Of a DNA stretch of 64,000 nt, positions 17,937 through 27,631 are shown piece by piece. Source of the DNA: Hellea sp042093735 (GTDB lineage Bacteria > Pseudomonadota > Alphaproteobacteria > Caulobacterales > Maricaulaceae); NCBI GenBank assembly GCA_042093735.1, contig JBELEM010000010.1:1-64000 (forward strand), read 5' to 3'. A model generated the notes under the pieces. The model had not been told where the DNA came from. It did no database searches and saw only the letters and a program-made list of their open reading frames with translations. Position 1 is the stretch's first letter; the number at the start of each line of letters is the position of its first letter. Position numbers and translations under genes: made by a program.

Positions 17937-20900
17937 ATGAACGCTCTTATTGGCATAGTCGGTTTTTCCATCCGCAATTGGAGAATGGTAATAGGAGTCA
18001 TGATTTTTGCGGTGCTCGGGGGGGTTTTATCATTGGATCGACTTCCAGTTGACGCAGAACCAGATATTCCAGTTCCATATGTTACAGTTAAGGTAGTATT
18101 GCCCGGCGTCTCACCCGAGGATTCTGAAAGATTATTGGTGAGACCAATGGAAACGGAAATTAAATCTATAGAAGGAATTAAGCAAATCAATTCAATCGCG
18201 GCTACAAATGTTGCACAAATTACTGTTGAATTTGATATATCGCATGATCTTGATAAAGCACTTAGCGATGTCATTGAAAAAGTAGATCGTGCAAGGGCTG
18301 ACTTCCCCAAAGAAGCACTTGAACCAATCATCGAAGAAGTATCCACTTCCACCTTACCAATTATAGTTGTTAATTTATGGGGGGATGCTCCAGAAAGAGA
18401 ATTGCAAAAGAGAGCAAAAGAAGTTCAGTCTCGTCTTGAAACTCTACCTGAAGTACTAGAAGCAAAAATAACAGGTGAGCGAATAAACGTTTTAGAAGCT
18501 ATAGTAGATCCGTCTAAGGCAGATAGCTTAAACATAACTATAGATGAGATATTACTAGCCGTTAATCAGAATAACACCCTAGTTCCCACTGGCTCCTTGC
18601 AAACAAATAATGGTAAATTTAATATTAAAGTACCTGGTCTAATTGAAGAGTCTAAAGATTTATCAAACACTGTAATTAGACGTGGTGAAAATGATAGCAT
18701 AATTCGGATGAGCGATATTGCGACAGTAAGAAACGGCTATAAAGATATAGAAAATATTGCTAGGTTCAATAAACGCAACTCAGTATCCCTCGAAATTTCA
18801 AAACGTCAAGGAGAGAACATTCTTGAAACAGAAACTAAGGTACAAGAGGTTTTATCCTCAATGACTAAAAGTTCAGACTGGCCCTCCACTATAAATATTA
18901 CGTATAGCCAGTCTAGAGCTCAGTATATTAGAGAAATGGTGAAAGAGCTTTCATCGTCAATAATAAATGCAGTCATTCTAGTTTTTATTGTTTGTATCGC
19001 CGCACTTGGATGGCGATCAGCTATATTTGTAGGATGGGCTATTCCTGCTAGTTTTCTAATTGCGTTTTGTTTGTTCTATATCCAGGGTCAGACTATAAAC
19101 ATGATGATTTTATTTGGTTTAATTTTATCAGTTGGCGTGCTCGTGGATAGCGCTATTGTCATAGTTGAATATGCAGACAGGAAAATGGATGAAGGACTAT
19201 CGCGTCGTGATGCCTTCCAAATGGCAGGGGAAAGAATGTTTTGGCCAATAGTATCATCCACAGCGACTACTCTCGTAGCCTTCGTGCCCCTCCTCTTTTG
19301 GGAAACCATAACTGGAAAATTTATGTCATACATGCCTCTTACAATGATCTATGTGCTTACAGCATCTATGCTAATGGCACTAGTTTTTTTACCTACACTT
19401 GGTTCCTTGATTGGATTTAAGCCCACTAATAATGAAAAATCCAACGCTGCACTTCTTGCTGGAGTAGACGGTGACCCCTCACAGCTTAAAGGATTTACAG
19501 GACTGTATGTTGCTACAATTAAGCTACTCATAAAATATCCTTTGCTAGTGATATCTACTTTAATTTTAATATGCATACTTATCGTTCAAATTTTCAATTC
19601 CAGCGTAGATGGACCACCACCTAAACCAATAGAATTTTTTACACAAACTCCTAGTGACCAAATTTTTGTACTTGCAAGAACTAGAGGCAATGGAACACCC
19701 GAGCAAAGTATGAGAATTGCCACTGTGCTAGAAGATAGAATAACAAAAATAGAAGGCATTCAATCTGTTTATACAATAGTTGGACCAGGGGCTGCTGGAC
19801 AAGGCGGTGAAGCAAGTATGAATAGTCCCGATAATGTTCCAATCGACTCATCAGTTAGGATTTACACCGAGCTGATACCTTTCTCTGAACGAGAGAGAAC
19901 CATAAGCAATATAATAGAGGACCTAGAAATAGCCAGCTCTAACATACCAGGTGTACTCACGGAGATAACAGCTATAGGACAAGGTCCTCCAATTGACAAA
20001 GATATTGGCATTCAAATATCTTCTAACAATAGAAATTTACTTAAAAAATACACCCTGTTAATTCATGATAAACTAGCATCAGTTGACGGTGTTTATGATA
20101 CTGAAGATACATTACCCTTACCCGGCATAGACTGGTCACTAAAGGTAGATAGAGCCGAAGCGGGTAGACTTGGTCTAGATATAGAGAATATAGGTAATTC
20201 TCTTCAATTTGTCACAGAGGGAGCACTAATTGGTCGCTATCGGCCACTCGATGTTGATGAGGAAGTTGACATACGACTAAGATATCCGAGTTCAGCACGA
20301 GATATTTCCCAACTTGACTCATTAAGAATACAAACTCCTCAAGGAGCAATACCAATATCAAATGTCGTCAAACGCCTTCCAAATGATCGTGAAGATAAAA
20401 TAGCACGAAGGGATCTCATGCCATTTTATTTGGTTCAAGGTAATACAAAAAAAGGTTATGCAACAAACAAACAAGTTGAATTACTTAAGAATTGGATAAA
20501 AGAAGAAGCTAACATACCAGCAGAAATAAAAATTAAATTCTTGGGTCAGGCAGAAGAAAATGCAGAAGCTGGTCAGTTTGCTATTGCTGCCTTTATTTCA
20601 ATTTTATTAATGATGGGCGTCATACTTCTGCTTCAGTTTAATAGCTTTTATCATGTTTTTCTTACTTTATCCGCAGTTGTGATATCTGTTTTCGGAGTTA
20701 TGGCTGGATTGATATTCTATAGCTATATATCTATGATTCTTGTATTAACGGGTGTTATAGCCCTAGCTGGAATTGTTGTTAACAACAATATAGTACTCAT
20801 TGATACATATCAACGCCTTACTAAGGCTGGGTTTAAAAGTGAAGAAGCCGCAATTCGTACTGCCGCACAAAGATTAAGACCCGTTGTTTTAACAACAACC

Positions 20901-21158
20901 ACAACCATAGTAGGTCTTATGCCCCTAGTGTTGGGATGGAGTGCAAACATTTTTACAGGTGAGTTTTCCACTCTAGGCTCAAGTACCTCGGATATATGGG
21001 CTCCAATATCCTACGTCTTGTCTGCAGGTTTAGGGTTTGCTACTATTTTAACACTTATTATTACACCAGTAATGTTGGCAATGCCGTCTGTTTTAAAAAA
21101 ACGAATACAAAAATTTCGGTCAAGCAATTTTTTCGATAGAAAAAAAACTATTCAATGA
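17937..21158 (+). CDS. RND-family efflux permease (AcrB/HAE-type)
   Basis: A 1073-residue proton-driven inner-membrane pump with the usual layout: TM1 near 12-30, a large periplasmic loop, TM2-6, a second loop, then TM8-12. The TM4 proton-relay motif reads GVLVDSAIVIVEYADR: the first Asp of the canonical DD pair is kept and the second is Ser. GxxxNNNIVLID in the second half is typical. It forms a two-gene operon with the adaptor. The last 11 bases overlap the end of the convergent next gene. The substrate class (drugs, lipids or metals) cannot be told from sequence alone. Confidence 0.9.
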   Translation: MNALIGIVGFSIRNWRMVIGVMIFAVLGGVLSLDRLPVDAEPDIPVPYVTVKVVLPGVSPEDSERLLVRPMETEIKSIEGIKQINSIAATNVAQITVEFDISHDLDKALSDVIEKVDRARADFPKEALEPIIEEVSTSTLPIIVVNLWGDAPERELQKRAKEVQSRLETLPEVLEAKITGERINVLEAIVDPSKADSLNITIDEILLAVNQNNTLVPTGSLQTNNGKFNIKVPGLIEESKDLSNTVIRRGENDSIIRMSDIATVRNGYKDIENIARFNKRNSVSLEISKRQGENILETETKVQEVLSSMTKSSDWPSTINITYSQSRAQYIREMVKELSSSIINAVILVFIVCIAALGWRSAIFVGWAIPASFLIAFCLFYIQGQTINMMILFGLILSVGVLVDSAIVIVEYADRKMDEGLSRRDAFQMAGERMFWPIVSSTATTLVAFVPLLFWETITGKFMSYMPLTMIYVLTASMLMALVFLPTLGSLIGFKPTNNEKSNAALLAGVDGDPSQLKGFTGLYVATIKLLIKYPLLVISTLILICILIVQIFNSSVDGPPPKPIEFFTQTPSDQIFVLARTRGNGTPEQSMRIATVLEDRITKIEGIQSVYTIVGPGAAGQGGEASMNSPDNVPIDSSVRIYTELIPFSERERTISNIIEDLEIASSNIPGVLTEITAIGQGPPIDKDIGIQISSNNRNLLKKYTLLIHDKLASVDGVYDTEDTLPLPGIDWSLKVDRAEAGRLGLDIENIGNSLQFVTEGALIGRYRPLDVDEEVDIRLRYPSSARDISQLDSLRIQTPQGAIPISNVVKRLPNDREDKIARRDLMPFYLVQGNTKKGYATNKQVELLKNWIKEEANIPAEIKIKFLGQAEENAEAGQFAIAAFISILLMMGVILLLQFNSFYHVFLTLSAVVISVFGVMAGLIFYSYISMILVLTGVIALAGIVVNNNIVLIDTYQRLTKAGFKSEEAAIRTAAQRLRPVVLTTTTTIVGLMPLVLGWSANIFTGEFSTLGSSTSDIWAPISYVLSAGLGFATILTLIITPVMLAMPSVLKKRIQKFRSSNFFDRKKTIQ

Positions 21159-22131
21159 CCTCAATAGCAGTCTTCGTTTCTTCAACTTTCTGCTCGGACG
21201 CAAAAATAACAGTATGTTGAATGCCTCCACCTAAAAGAGGCCTACTTATTTGCCAGCTTTCAAGATCGTAAACTACAGCGGGTAAGCCTGCTGTTTCTTT
21301 TTCAGTTGAAGGCGCCATACGTACGAAAGGTACATCTATGCGTGCTGCTACAACTTCGTCTTGTACTAATTCTGATGAGATATAATACTTCCCTACAGGT
21401 AATAAATTGCCAGCAATGAAATTCCAACGTCCCCCTGCTCCCACTCGTGTTTCTCCGACCAATATTTCACCTGCATAAACTTTTACAAGTCCTGCTTCAT
21501 CTGTAGTACCAGAAAAAATTACTCCGCCGCTATCGTCGTAATCAAGAACTGACATTGCTAATGGGCCATCTCGTGGTGTTTGTTTAAATGGACTTTGGAT
21601 TATACGGCTAGGTCCACCAGGTGCCGTTAACATAACAAGTGTATTAAGTTCTTTATCTCTATAGTCATATGAACTTTCAGTTCCAAATAACTGATTATCA
21701 ATATTATCTTTAACAATTGAAGGAATACTGTACAATGTTTCATCACCACGAATGGATATGTCGCTACTATAAAACATTACCACTTCAATAGCCATAATCT
21801 TTTGATTATCCAATAAAACATCTGCTTCCCAAGTTCCTTCATTACTTGATTCGATTTGATTAATACGTTTATTGTTGTTGAGTAATACTATTAACCGATT
21901 AGGCTCACTAGTGCCCTTAATACTAATAATTCTATTATTAATATTATTTGATATAGATACGCCGCTAAAATTAATAGGCGTTATACCAGTATCAACTTTG
22001 TACTCATTATTTGTGACCTTATTATCAAGTGAGTTGCTATTGTTTTGAAAAAAGTTAACTGATGATACTATAAATAAAACTAATATAATACCAAGACTAG
22101 CTGATAAAATCCAAAAGTAATTCAATTTCAT
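21148..22131 (-). CDS. Membrane-anchored Ig-like protein with a degenerate LysM-like tail
   Basis: A 327-residue envelope protein: one N-terminal membrane helix (about 6-27), a low-complexity linker, and two Ig-like beta segments (around IKGTSEPNRLIVLLNN and FSGTTDEAGLVKVYAGE). The C-terminal stretch WQISRPLLGGGIQHTVIFAS recalls the LysM domain ending many alphaproteobacterial proteins of this architecture, but the rest of the LysM repeat is missing. In such proteins LysM binds peptidoglycan. The family assignment is by remembered architecture and is tentative. It is convergent with the RND pump, with an 11-base overlap. Confidence 0.6.
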   Translation of the reverse strand: MKLNYFWILSASLGIILVLFIVSSVNFFQNNSNSLDNKVTNNEYKVDTGITPINFSGVSISNNINNRIISIKGTSEPNRLIVLLNNNKRINQIESSNEGTWEADVLLDNQKIMAIEVVMFYSSDISIRGDETLYSIPSIVKDNIDNQLFGTESSYDYRDKELNTLVMLTAPGGPSRIIQSPFKQTPRDGPLAMSVLDYDDSGGVIFSGTTDEAGLVKVYAGEILVGETRVGAGGRWNFIAGNLLPVGKYYISSELVQDEVVAARIDVPFVRMAPSTEKETAGLPAVVYDLESWQISRPLLGGGIQHTVIFASEQKVEETKTAIEVIE

Positions 22132-22213
22132 ATGTATAGAACCTTTATATTTATTAAATGCGATGTATAATTAATAAAATTAGATAATTAGTCTCAAATA
22201 GATACCGTTTATT

Positions 22214-22765
22214 ATGTCCTCTATATGTGTATTTTGTGGATCAAGCAAAGGCCAAAATTCAAGCCATATGAAGCTTGCTCATGATCTAGGTGCATTACTT
22301 GCAGAGAGAGGGCATAAACTTATCTATGGTGGCGGTGGTTTAGGCCTGATGGGCGCTGTCGCTTCTGCTTCGTTTAATGCAGGAGGAAGCGTTTTGGGTA
22401 TTATGCCTGATTTTCTCTCAGATATAGAAAAAACTTCTTACGAAATTAATCACATCATCGTTAAAGATATGCATGCGCGTAAAATGATGATGTATAACAA
22501 ATCGGATGCATTCATTGTACTCCCTGGCGGAATTGGTACTTTAGAGGAAGCTGTGGAGATACTATCTTGGAGTAGGTTAAATCTACATAACAAACCAATT
22601 GTATTTCTTGATAACACAAATTATTGGGATTCTATCTTGAAATTACTTAATAGTATGTCTGAGGAAGGATTTATTCCATCTAGTTTTCTAAAAAAAATAA
22701 TTTTTAATCCCACACCCGCTAGTACATTACGGGAAATAGAAAGATTACTTGAAAACATTGAATAG
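22214..22765 (+). CDS. LOG-family nucleoside 5'-monophosphate phosphoribohydrolase
   Basis: A 183-residue Rossmann-fold protein of the LOG (cytokinin riboside 5'-monophosphate phosphoribohydrolase, TIGR00730) family. The signatures are GGGGLGLMG at 39-47, MHARK at about 86-90 and PGGIGTLEE at 104-112. These form the nucleotide-binding and catalytic site that splits the N-glycosidic bond of nucleotides. In bacteria that do not make cytokinins, a nucleotide salvage or housekeeping role is likely. It is a single gene, convergent with the methionine sulfoxide reductase gene. Confidence 0.9.
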   Translation: MSSICVFCGSSKGQNSSHMKLAHDLGALLAERGHKLIYGGGGLGLMGAVASASFNAGGSVLGIMPDFLSDIEKTSYEINHIIVKDMHARKMMMYNKSDAFIVLPGGIGTLEEAVEILSWSRLNLHNKPIVFLDNTNYWDSILKLLNSMSEEGFIPSSFLKKIIFNPTPASTLREIERLLENIE

Positions 22766-22777
22766 AAATGATTTGTG

Positions 22778-23245
22778 TTAAATTATCAGTAAACTACAAA
22801 TATTTTCCAGTCCAGACCTGTCAAATTCATCAAATGCATCAAGTTCGGTTGAGTCAACATCAAGAACAGCCATTAGATTACTATTTTTGTCAAAAACAGG
22901 AACCACTATTTCTGATTGAGAATTTACATCACAGACAATGTGATTATCAAAATTATGAACATCACTAACTATAAATGTTTTTTTTGTTTTAGCGCTTAAT
23001 CCGCAAATACCTTTGCCAAACGGTATTCTCAAGCACCCTAATGTACCTTGGTATGGACCTATTACAAGTTCATTATGTTTTTTTAAGTCAACTAAATAAA
23101 ACCCAGTCCAATAAAAATAATCAAAAGCACCATTCAGCATACATGCAACAGTTGAGTATCTAGCGATCATATTGCTTTCACCCTCTAGGACAGCCATGAT
23201 TTCTTTTCTGATATTTTTATATCTGGTTTCTTTGTTGGAAATCAT
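22778..23245 (-). CDS. Free methionine-(R)-sulfoxide reductase (GAF domain)
   Basis: A GAF-domain enzyme reducing free methionine-R-sulfoxide. The conserved pattern is present: YQGTLGCLRIPFGKGICG, then HIVCDVNSQSEIVVPV, with three cysteines (71, 81 and 105 counted from the chosen start) matching the catalytic and resolving positions of fRMsr. The frame is open from an ATG at 23270-23272, but the ATG at 23243-23245 has an AAAGG Shine-Dalgarno nine bases upstream, avoids overlap with holC and fits the family length. It lies at the end of a pepA-holC-fRMsr transcript. Confidence 0.82.
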   Translation of the reverse strand: MISNKETRYKNIRKEIMAVLEGESNMIARYSTVACMLNGAFDYFYWTGFYLVDLKKHNELVIGPYQGTLGCLRIPFGKGICGLSAKTKKTFIVSDVHNFDNHIVCDVNSQSEIVVPVFDKNSNLMAVLDVDSTELDAFDEFDRSGLENICSLLII

Positions 23246-23249
23246 CTGT

Positions 23250-23693
23250 TTAAACCTTTTTGACCCATGCACCGCTTGAGCTTTGCTGATAAAAATTTAA
23301 CTTTTCTCCTTTAGCCTTCAATTTTTTCCACCTATTTCTTTCATTAATAATGCTTTGCTCTGAGCGACCATCAATAAATACTATACAACGCTCAACACCT
23401 TTCAGTCTATTTATGTCGGAACCTGCCAACAGAAACACTACTTGAAAGTTATCCGCAGTCTTTGCAGATGAACTTAAAACAATTGGGTGATGATGAGCTC
23501 TTGGCTGATCGTCACGTCCATGTGGCAAGAAGCTATCCGCTTTAAAGGTCCACAGAAAATCTTCTAATTCAACTAAATGGTCAACTCGAGTTTTAATTAA
23601 GGCCCTCCAGTTTTTTTTTATACATTTTTCCAAAAACTGGGGCAGAGTAGATTCAAGAGTAGAGGATTCATGATGATAAAAAAAGTATTCCAT
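23250..23693 (-). CDS. holC: DNA polymerase III chi subunit
   Basis: The 147-residue HolC chi subunit connects the clamp-loader complex to single-strand binding protein. It shows the chi family pattern: an N-terminal FFYHHESSTLESTLPQFLEKC, then a central WTFKADSFLPHGR and the HHPIVLSS strand. Placement directly after pepA and next to lptF is the common alphaproteobacterial order. The start overlaps the pepA stop by one base (TAATG), implying translational coupling. Confidence 0.9.
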   Translation of the reverse strand: MEYFFYHHESSTLESTLPQFLEKCIKKNWRALIKTRVDHLVELEDFLWTFKADSFLPHGRDDQPRAHHHPIVLSSSAKTADNFQVVFLLAGSDINRLKGVERCIVFIDGRSEQSIINERNRWKKLKAKGEKLNFYQQSSSGAWVKKV

Positions 23694-25171
23694 TAATGTT
23701 CGAAATTATCAGAAATCCATCTATTTAACAGTCTAGCGCCAAAACCTGTCCCAAAAGATGTCTCACGTGGATCATGACGGTTAGATGGTTTCATCGCAGT
23801 TCCCGCCACATCTATATGTGCCCATGGTATGCCTTTTCCAACAAATCTTTGTAAAAATTGCGCCGCTGTTATTGAGCCTGCTAAACGCCCACCTATGTTC
23901 TTCATATCAGCGTTTGGGGTATCTAATAGGCGGTCATATTCTTTGCCCAACGGTAACCGCCAAGTATACTCTTTTGTTGTCTCAGATGCATCCTTTATTT
24001 GCCTTGCTAATTCATCATTGTTTGAAAAAACACCCGCTTTTTCAGTCCCAAGTGCGACAAGTATTGCACCAGTTAAAGTTGCTAGATTAATCATAGATTT
24101 AGGTTTTATTTTTTCTGAAGCGTAATGAAGACAGTCAGCGAGAACGAGGCGACCTTCTGCATCAGTGTTTTGAACCTCAATAGTCTTCCCCGACATCGAA
24201 GTTATAATATCTCCGGGTAGAACTGAATTGCCGTCAGGCATATTTTCAACAAGTCCTACAATACCTACAACATTGGCCTTAGCTTTTCTACCAGCCAATC
24301 CAATCATCGCACCAACTACAGCAGCAGACCCCCCCATGTCGCCCTTCATATCCCACATATTAGCGCCTGGTTTTAGAGAAATTCCTCCCGTGTCAAATGT
24401 AACACCTTTACCAATAATGCATATTGGCTGATCACCCTTATTGGCTCCATTCCAGCGAATGATAACCATCTGTGACTCTCTTGCTGATCCCTGACCCACA
24501 CAAAGAAGGGAATTCATACCCAAAGATTTCATTTTCTTTTCGCCTAGAACCTCAATTTTTAAGCCATATTTTTCTAATTTCTTTATCTCAGATGCGTAAG
24601 CTTTGGGATATATTACATTTGGTGGCTCATTAACTAAATCGCGTGCTTTGATAGTACCATCACAGACTGGTCCGTGATATCCTTCGTAAGATGATTTCGA
24701 GACCTTAGGGTCGTCGCAAGCTATAGTTATATTTTGTAAAATATTTTTTGAGTTATCAGCTACTTTAGTCTTATATTTATCAAATCTATATGCTGCTAGA
24801 CGAATACCTACCGCCACCCTAGCAATTGAGTCTGGTGACAAATCCAATCCATCCAAATGTAGAGTTATAGACTTTTCTTTCGTCATCAGCTTTTTGCTAA
24901 TATTGGCACCAAATAGCTCAGGGTCGAAATTACCTAAGTCACCAATACCAAAAGCAAGTAGATGGTTCGTATTTACTTTCTCAAGAGCATACAAACTAAA
25001 ACATGTATTTTTTTTCCCGTTAAAAGAGGCAGCTTTTGAGGCATTTTTAAAATACTCTTCAATTGAATTTATATGATTTTTAGAGGAACCCATAATTTTA
25101 AGGGATTTTTGCACCGGTACAACTGAACATTCTGACGATAATTCAATAGATTGAACAAATTTAATACGCAT
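23693..25171 (-). CDS. pepA: Leucyl aminopeptidase (M17)
   Basis: Cytosolic hexameric metallo-aminopeptidase removing N-terminal residues from peptides. The 492-residue length is typical. The C-terminal catalytic domain has KGVTFDTGGISLKP, MKGDMGGSAAV and the M17 signature NTDAEGRLVLAD, which supply the two-metal ligands and the catalytic Lys/Arg. In gammaproteobacteria PepA also binds DNA; that is not assumed here. It is divergent from lptF across 126 bases, which contain an ATTACGTAAT palindrome at about 25241-25250. Confidence 0.95.
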   Translation of the reverse strand: MRIKFVQSIELSSECSVVPVQKSLKIMGSSKNHINSIEEYFKNASKAASFNGKKNTCFSLYALEKVNTNHLLAFGIGDLGNFDPELFGANISKKLMTKEKSITLHLDGLDLSPDSIARVAVGIRLAAYRFDKYKTKVADNSKNILQNITIACDDPKVSKSSYEGYHGPVCDGTIKARDLVNEPPNVIYPKAYASEIKKLEKYGLKIEVLGEKKMKSLGMNSLLCVGQGSARESQMVIIRWNGANKGDQPICIIGKGVTFDTGGISLKPGANMWDMKGDMGGSAAVVGAMIGLAGRKAKANVVGIVGLVENMPDGNSVLPGDIITSMSGKTIEVQNTDAEGRLVLADCLHYASEKIKPKSMINLATLTGAILVALGTEKAGVFSNNDELARQIKDASETTKEYTWRLPLGKEYDRLLDTPNADMKNIGGRLAGSITAAQFLQRFVGKGIPWAHIDVAGTAMKPSNRHDPRETSFGTGFGARLLNRWISDNFEH

Positions 25172-25297
25172 TTGAGTATTTCCTTTATAAGTAATTAAAA
25201 GATAGCAATATTTAGATTTTATAATATGGTATATGTCACGATTACGTAATAGAAGATTGTATGAAAGTCCATAATTAGGTTATTAAAAATTAAGTAA

Positions 25298-26446
25298 ATG
25301 ATGCTTGTACAAAAATATATTGGCCAGCAAGTACTAAAACCTTTCATCGTGTCACTACTAGCCCTTACTTTATTAGCGCTACTGACTCAAAGTTTACAAA
25401 CAATCGATTTGATTACTGAAAACAATCAATCAGCTTCAACTTTTTTTTATATTACACTATTAGCTATGCCAAAATTATTAACAATTATAATGCCCATATC
25501 TTTATTTTTATCTATACTTTATTCGTTAAATCGCATCGCAATGGACGGTGAACTAATAATAGCTAAAGCAGCTGGAATGAGTAATTGGGAAATATGTACT
25601 CCTATCGTTAGAATTAGTACTTTAGCACTCATGTTACACCTACTAATCAATTTATTAATCCAACCTTTAGCATTTGTTGAAATGAGAAAAGAGGTTTTCA
25701 AAGTGCGAACGGATATAGCCTCAAAAATGGTTTCATCAGGAGAGTTTATAAAGCCTGTTGAAGGCTTAACAATATATGCAGGTGATATTGGTATAGACGG
25801 CTTTATTAACGATATACTAATCAATGATGCGCGTGATGCATCCAAAACAATAACTTATATAGCAGAAAAGGCATTTATATCTAAAAATAGTAAATTCACT
25901 AAACTGACTCTTACCTCAGGTAGCGCTCAAAGTTTACTATCAAACGGGGAATTCAACATAGTCCAATTTGATAACTATCAATTAGACCTTACTGAAATAC
26001 AGTCGTTAGATGCAATACTTATAAATAAACCATCAGACCTCTACCTTCACCAGTTATTTAAACCGAACTCTGAGCAATACATCAGTAGAAATAAAAGAAA
26101 AAAGTTTCTATCTGAGGGTAATAACCGCTTAGCATCACCTTTATACAATTTAGCTCTTACTCTAATAGCAATCTGTACGTTAATTAAAAGTAGACACCAA
26201 AGAATGGGGTATAAGCGAAAGATATTTATTTGTGGAGTAGCAGGATTCTTCATTAAAATTATTGAATTTTTTATTAAGTCAGCAGCTGAAAATAACTCAG
26301 ACTTAAATATTTTTCAATATGCAGTTCCAATAACAATCTGTTTCTTATGTATTGTTTTTATATTAGCAAAAAGTCCATCCCACAGAACAAAACATAGACA
26401 AAAACAAAAAAATAAACAGTATACTCTGTTGAGATCCAAATGTTAG
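25298..26446 (+). CDS. lptF: LPS export permease LptF
   Basis: Inner-membrane permease of the LptB2FG transporter, which extracts lipopolysaccharide and passes it to LptC. The 382 residues have three N-terminal membrane helices (about 15-37, 55-75 and 100-120), a periplasmic beta-jellyroll domain and three C-terminal helices. The early motif IMPISLFLSILYSLNRI and ELIIAKAAGMS are typical. Two ATG codons stand in tandem at the start. It overlaps lptG by seven bases. Confidence 0.92.
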   Translation: MMLVQKYIGQQVLKPFIVSLLALTLLALLTQSLQTIDLITENNQSASTFFYITLLAMPKLLTIIMPISLFLSILYSLNRIAMDGELIIAKAAGMSNWEICTPIVRISTLALMLHLLINLLIQPLAFVEMRKEVFKVRTDIASKMVSSGEFIKPVEGLTIYAGDIGIDGFINDILINDARDASKTITYIAEKAFISKNSKFTKLTLTSGSAQSLLSNGEFNIVQFDNYQLDLTEIQSLDAILINKPSDLYLHQLFKPNSEQYISRNKRKKFLSEGNNRLASPLYNLALTLIAICTLIKSRHQRMGYKRKIFICGVAGFFIKIIEFFIKSAAENNSDLNIFQYAVPITICFLCIVFILAKSPSHRTKHRQKQKNKQYTLLRSKC

Positions 26447-27528
26447 TCTCAACATTAAACCGTTACTTAGTAAAGAATACCCTTCTAGGACTACTTCTGT
26501 CTTTTACAGTAATTTCTAGTTTAATTGTGTTGGTTGACTATGTAGAGGGAACAAGAAAATTTAGTACAAATTCTGATATAGAGTCACTTACAGTATTTAT
26601 TTTTACCTTATTACGTACTCCGCAATTACTAGAAGAAACTATACCATTCATTGTTCTTTTTGGCATTATGGGAACACTTTATAATTTAAATCAGAAAAAT
26701 GAGTTAATAATTTTAAGGGCTGCAGGACTTTCTGTTTGGAAATTTTTATCCCCAATAATTATAATCTCTGGATTACTTGGCATGCTTTGGTCAACATTGC
26801 TGAATCCTTTAGCATCGTACTCATTATCTACTCAGAGTGAGATTTTAAATGGACTAGGTTCAAGCTCTGAAACAGCAGACATATGGCTAAGGGAGGGCTC
26901 ACATACAAATAAAATCATTATTCATGCAGAAAAATATGATGAATCAACAAAAACAATTTTTGATGTAACCTATTTTATTTTTGATGTTGATACCCGCGAT
27001 AAATTGAAATTTGTGAACCGTATCGATGCGTCTAGGGCAATTCTATTAAAGTCTGGTTATTGGCAACTACATGATGTCAAGGAGGTTAATACTAGTGGAT
27101 TGATAAAACAAAAAAACACTATGTCTTTCGCAACTTCTGTTACAGAGTTAGATTTAATAAATTCAATTAAGAAAAAAAACCTTACTTCGTTTTGGGAAAT
27201 AACGAATGAAATTCGTAGACGCAAGAATAATGGATTTTCGGTAGTTTTATTAGATATTCAGTATAATAAATTATTATCTCTACCGCTGATGTTAATTGCC
27301 ATGTCTATTCTAGCAGCCTGCGTAACCTTAAATCATAGTAGACAAGGAAATACAGCCAAACTAATAATACTAGGAGCTCTCCTTGGGTTCATCATATATA
27401 TTTCAAATAACTTTATAATTTCATTTGCAAAAGCGGAGATTATTCCTCCTTCTTTTGCTACTTGGTTTGTACCAACTTTCACCCTATTAATCGGAACAAT
27501 TTACCTGTCACTAATTGAAGATGGCTAA
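26440..27528 (+). CDS. lptG: LPS export permease LptG
   Basis: Second permease of LptB2FG. The 362-residue product has the same 3+3 helix plan with a periplasmic domain. The family motifs are ETIPFIVLFGIMGTLYNLNQ and ELIILRAAGLSVWKFL (the coupling helix facing LptB). It is translationally coupled to lptF. In related genomes lptD follows; here the next gene, surA, comes after a 103-base spacer carrying its own promoter-like elements. Confidence 0.92.
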   Translation: MLVSTLNRYLVKNTLLGLLLSFTVISSLIVLVDYVEGTRKFSTNSDIESLTVFIFTLLRTPQLLEETIPFIVLFGIMGTLYNLNQKNELIILRAAGLSVWKFLSPIIIISGLLGMLWSTLLNPLASYSLSTQSEILNGLGSSSETADIWLREGSHTNKIIIHAEKYDESTKTIFDVTYFIFDVDTRDKLKFVNRIDASRAILLKSGYWQLHDVKEVNTSGLIKQKNTMSFATSVTELDLINSIKKKNLTSFWEITNEIRRRKNNGFSVVLLDIQYNKLLSLPLMLIAMSILAACVTLNHSRQGNTAKLIILGALLGFIIYISNNFIISFAKAEIIPPSFATWFVPTFTLLIGTIYLSLIEDG

Positions 27529-27550
27529 TAAATAATTTGCTTATTTGCCA

Positions 27551-27602
27551 TACTAATTTAGTATACATCCAAACTTAATATTTGGTATGAGTAAAATATA
27601 AT
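27551..27602 (+). promoter_or_regulatory. Candidate surA promoter with adjacent inverted repeats
   Basis: A perfect TATAAT (27597-27602) lies 16 bases after TTAATA (27575-27580), about 30 bases before the surA start. Just upstream are the perfect inverted repeat TACTAA-T-TTAGTA (27551-27563) and a CCAAA/TTTGG stem (27569-27585) overlapping the -35 region. The elements are visible; activity is inference. Confidence 0.4.
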
Positions 27603-27631
27603 ACAGTGTTAGCTTAAACTTAAGAAAATAA

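Noticed and set aside
17855..18352. 165-codon antisense frame under the adaptor/RND junction
   Set aside because: It lies wholly opposite two well-supported genes, shows serine/threonine-rich shadow composition and no domain.
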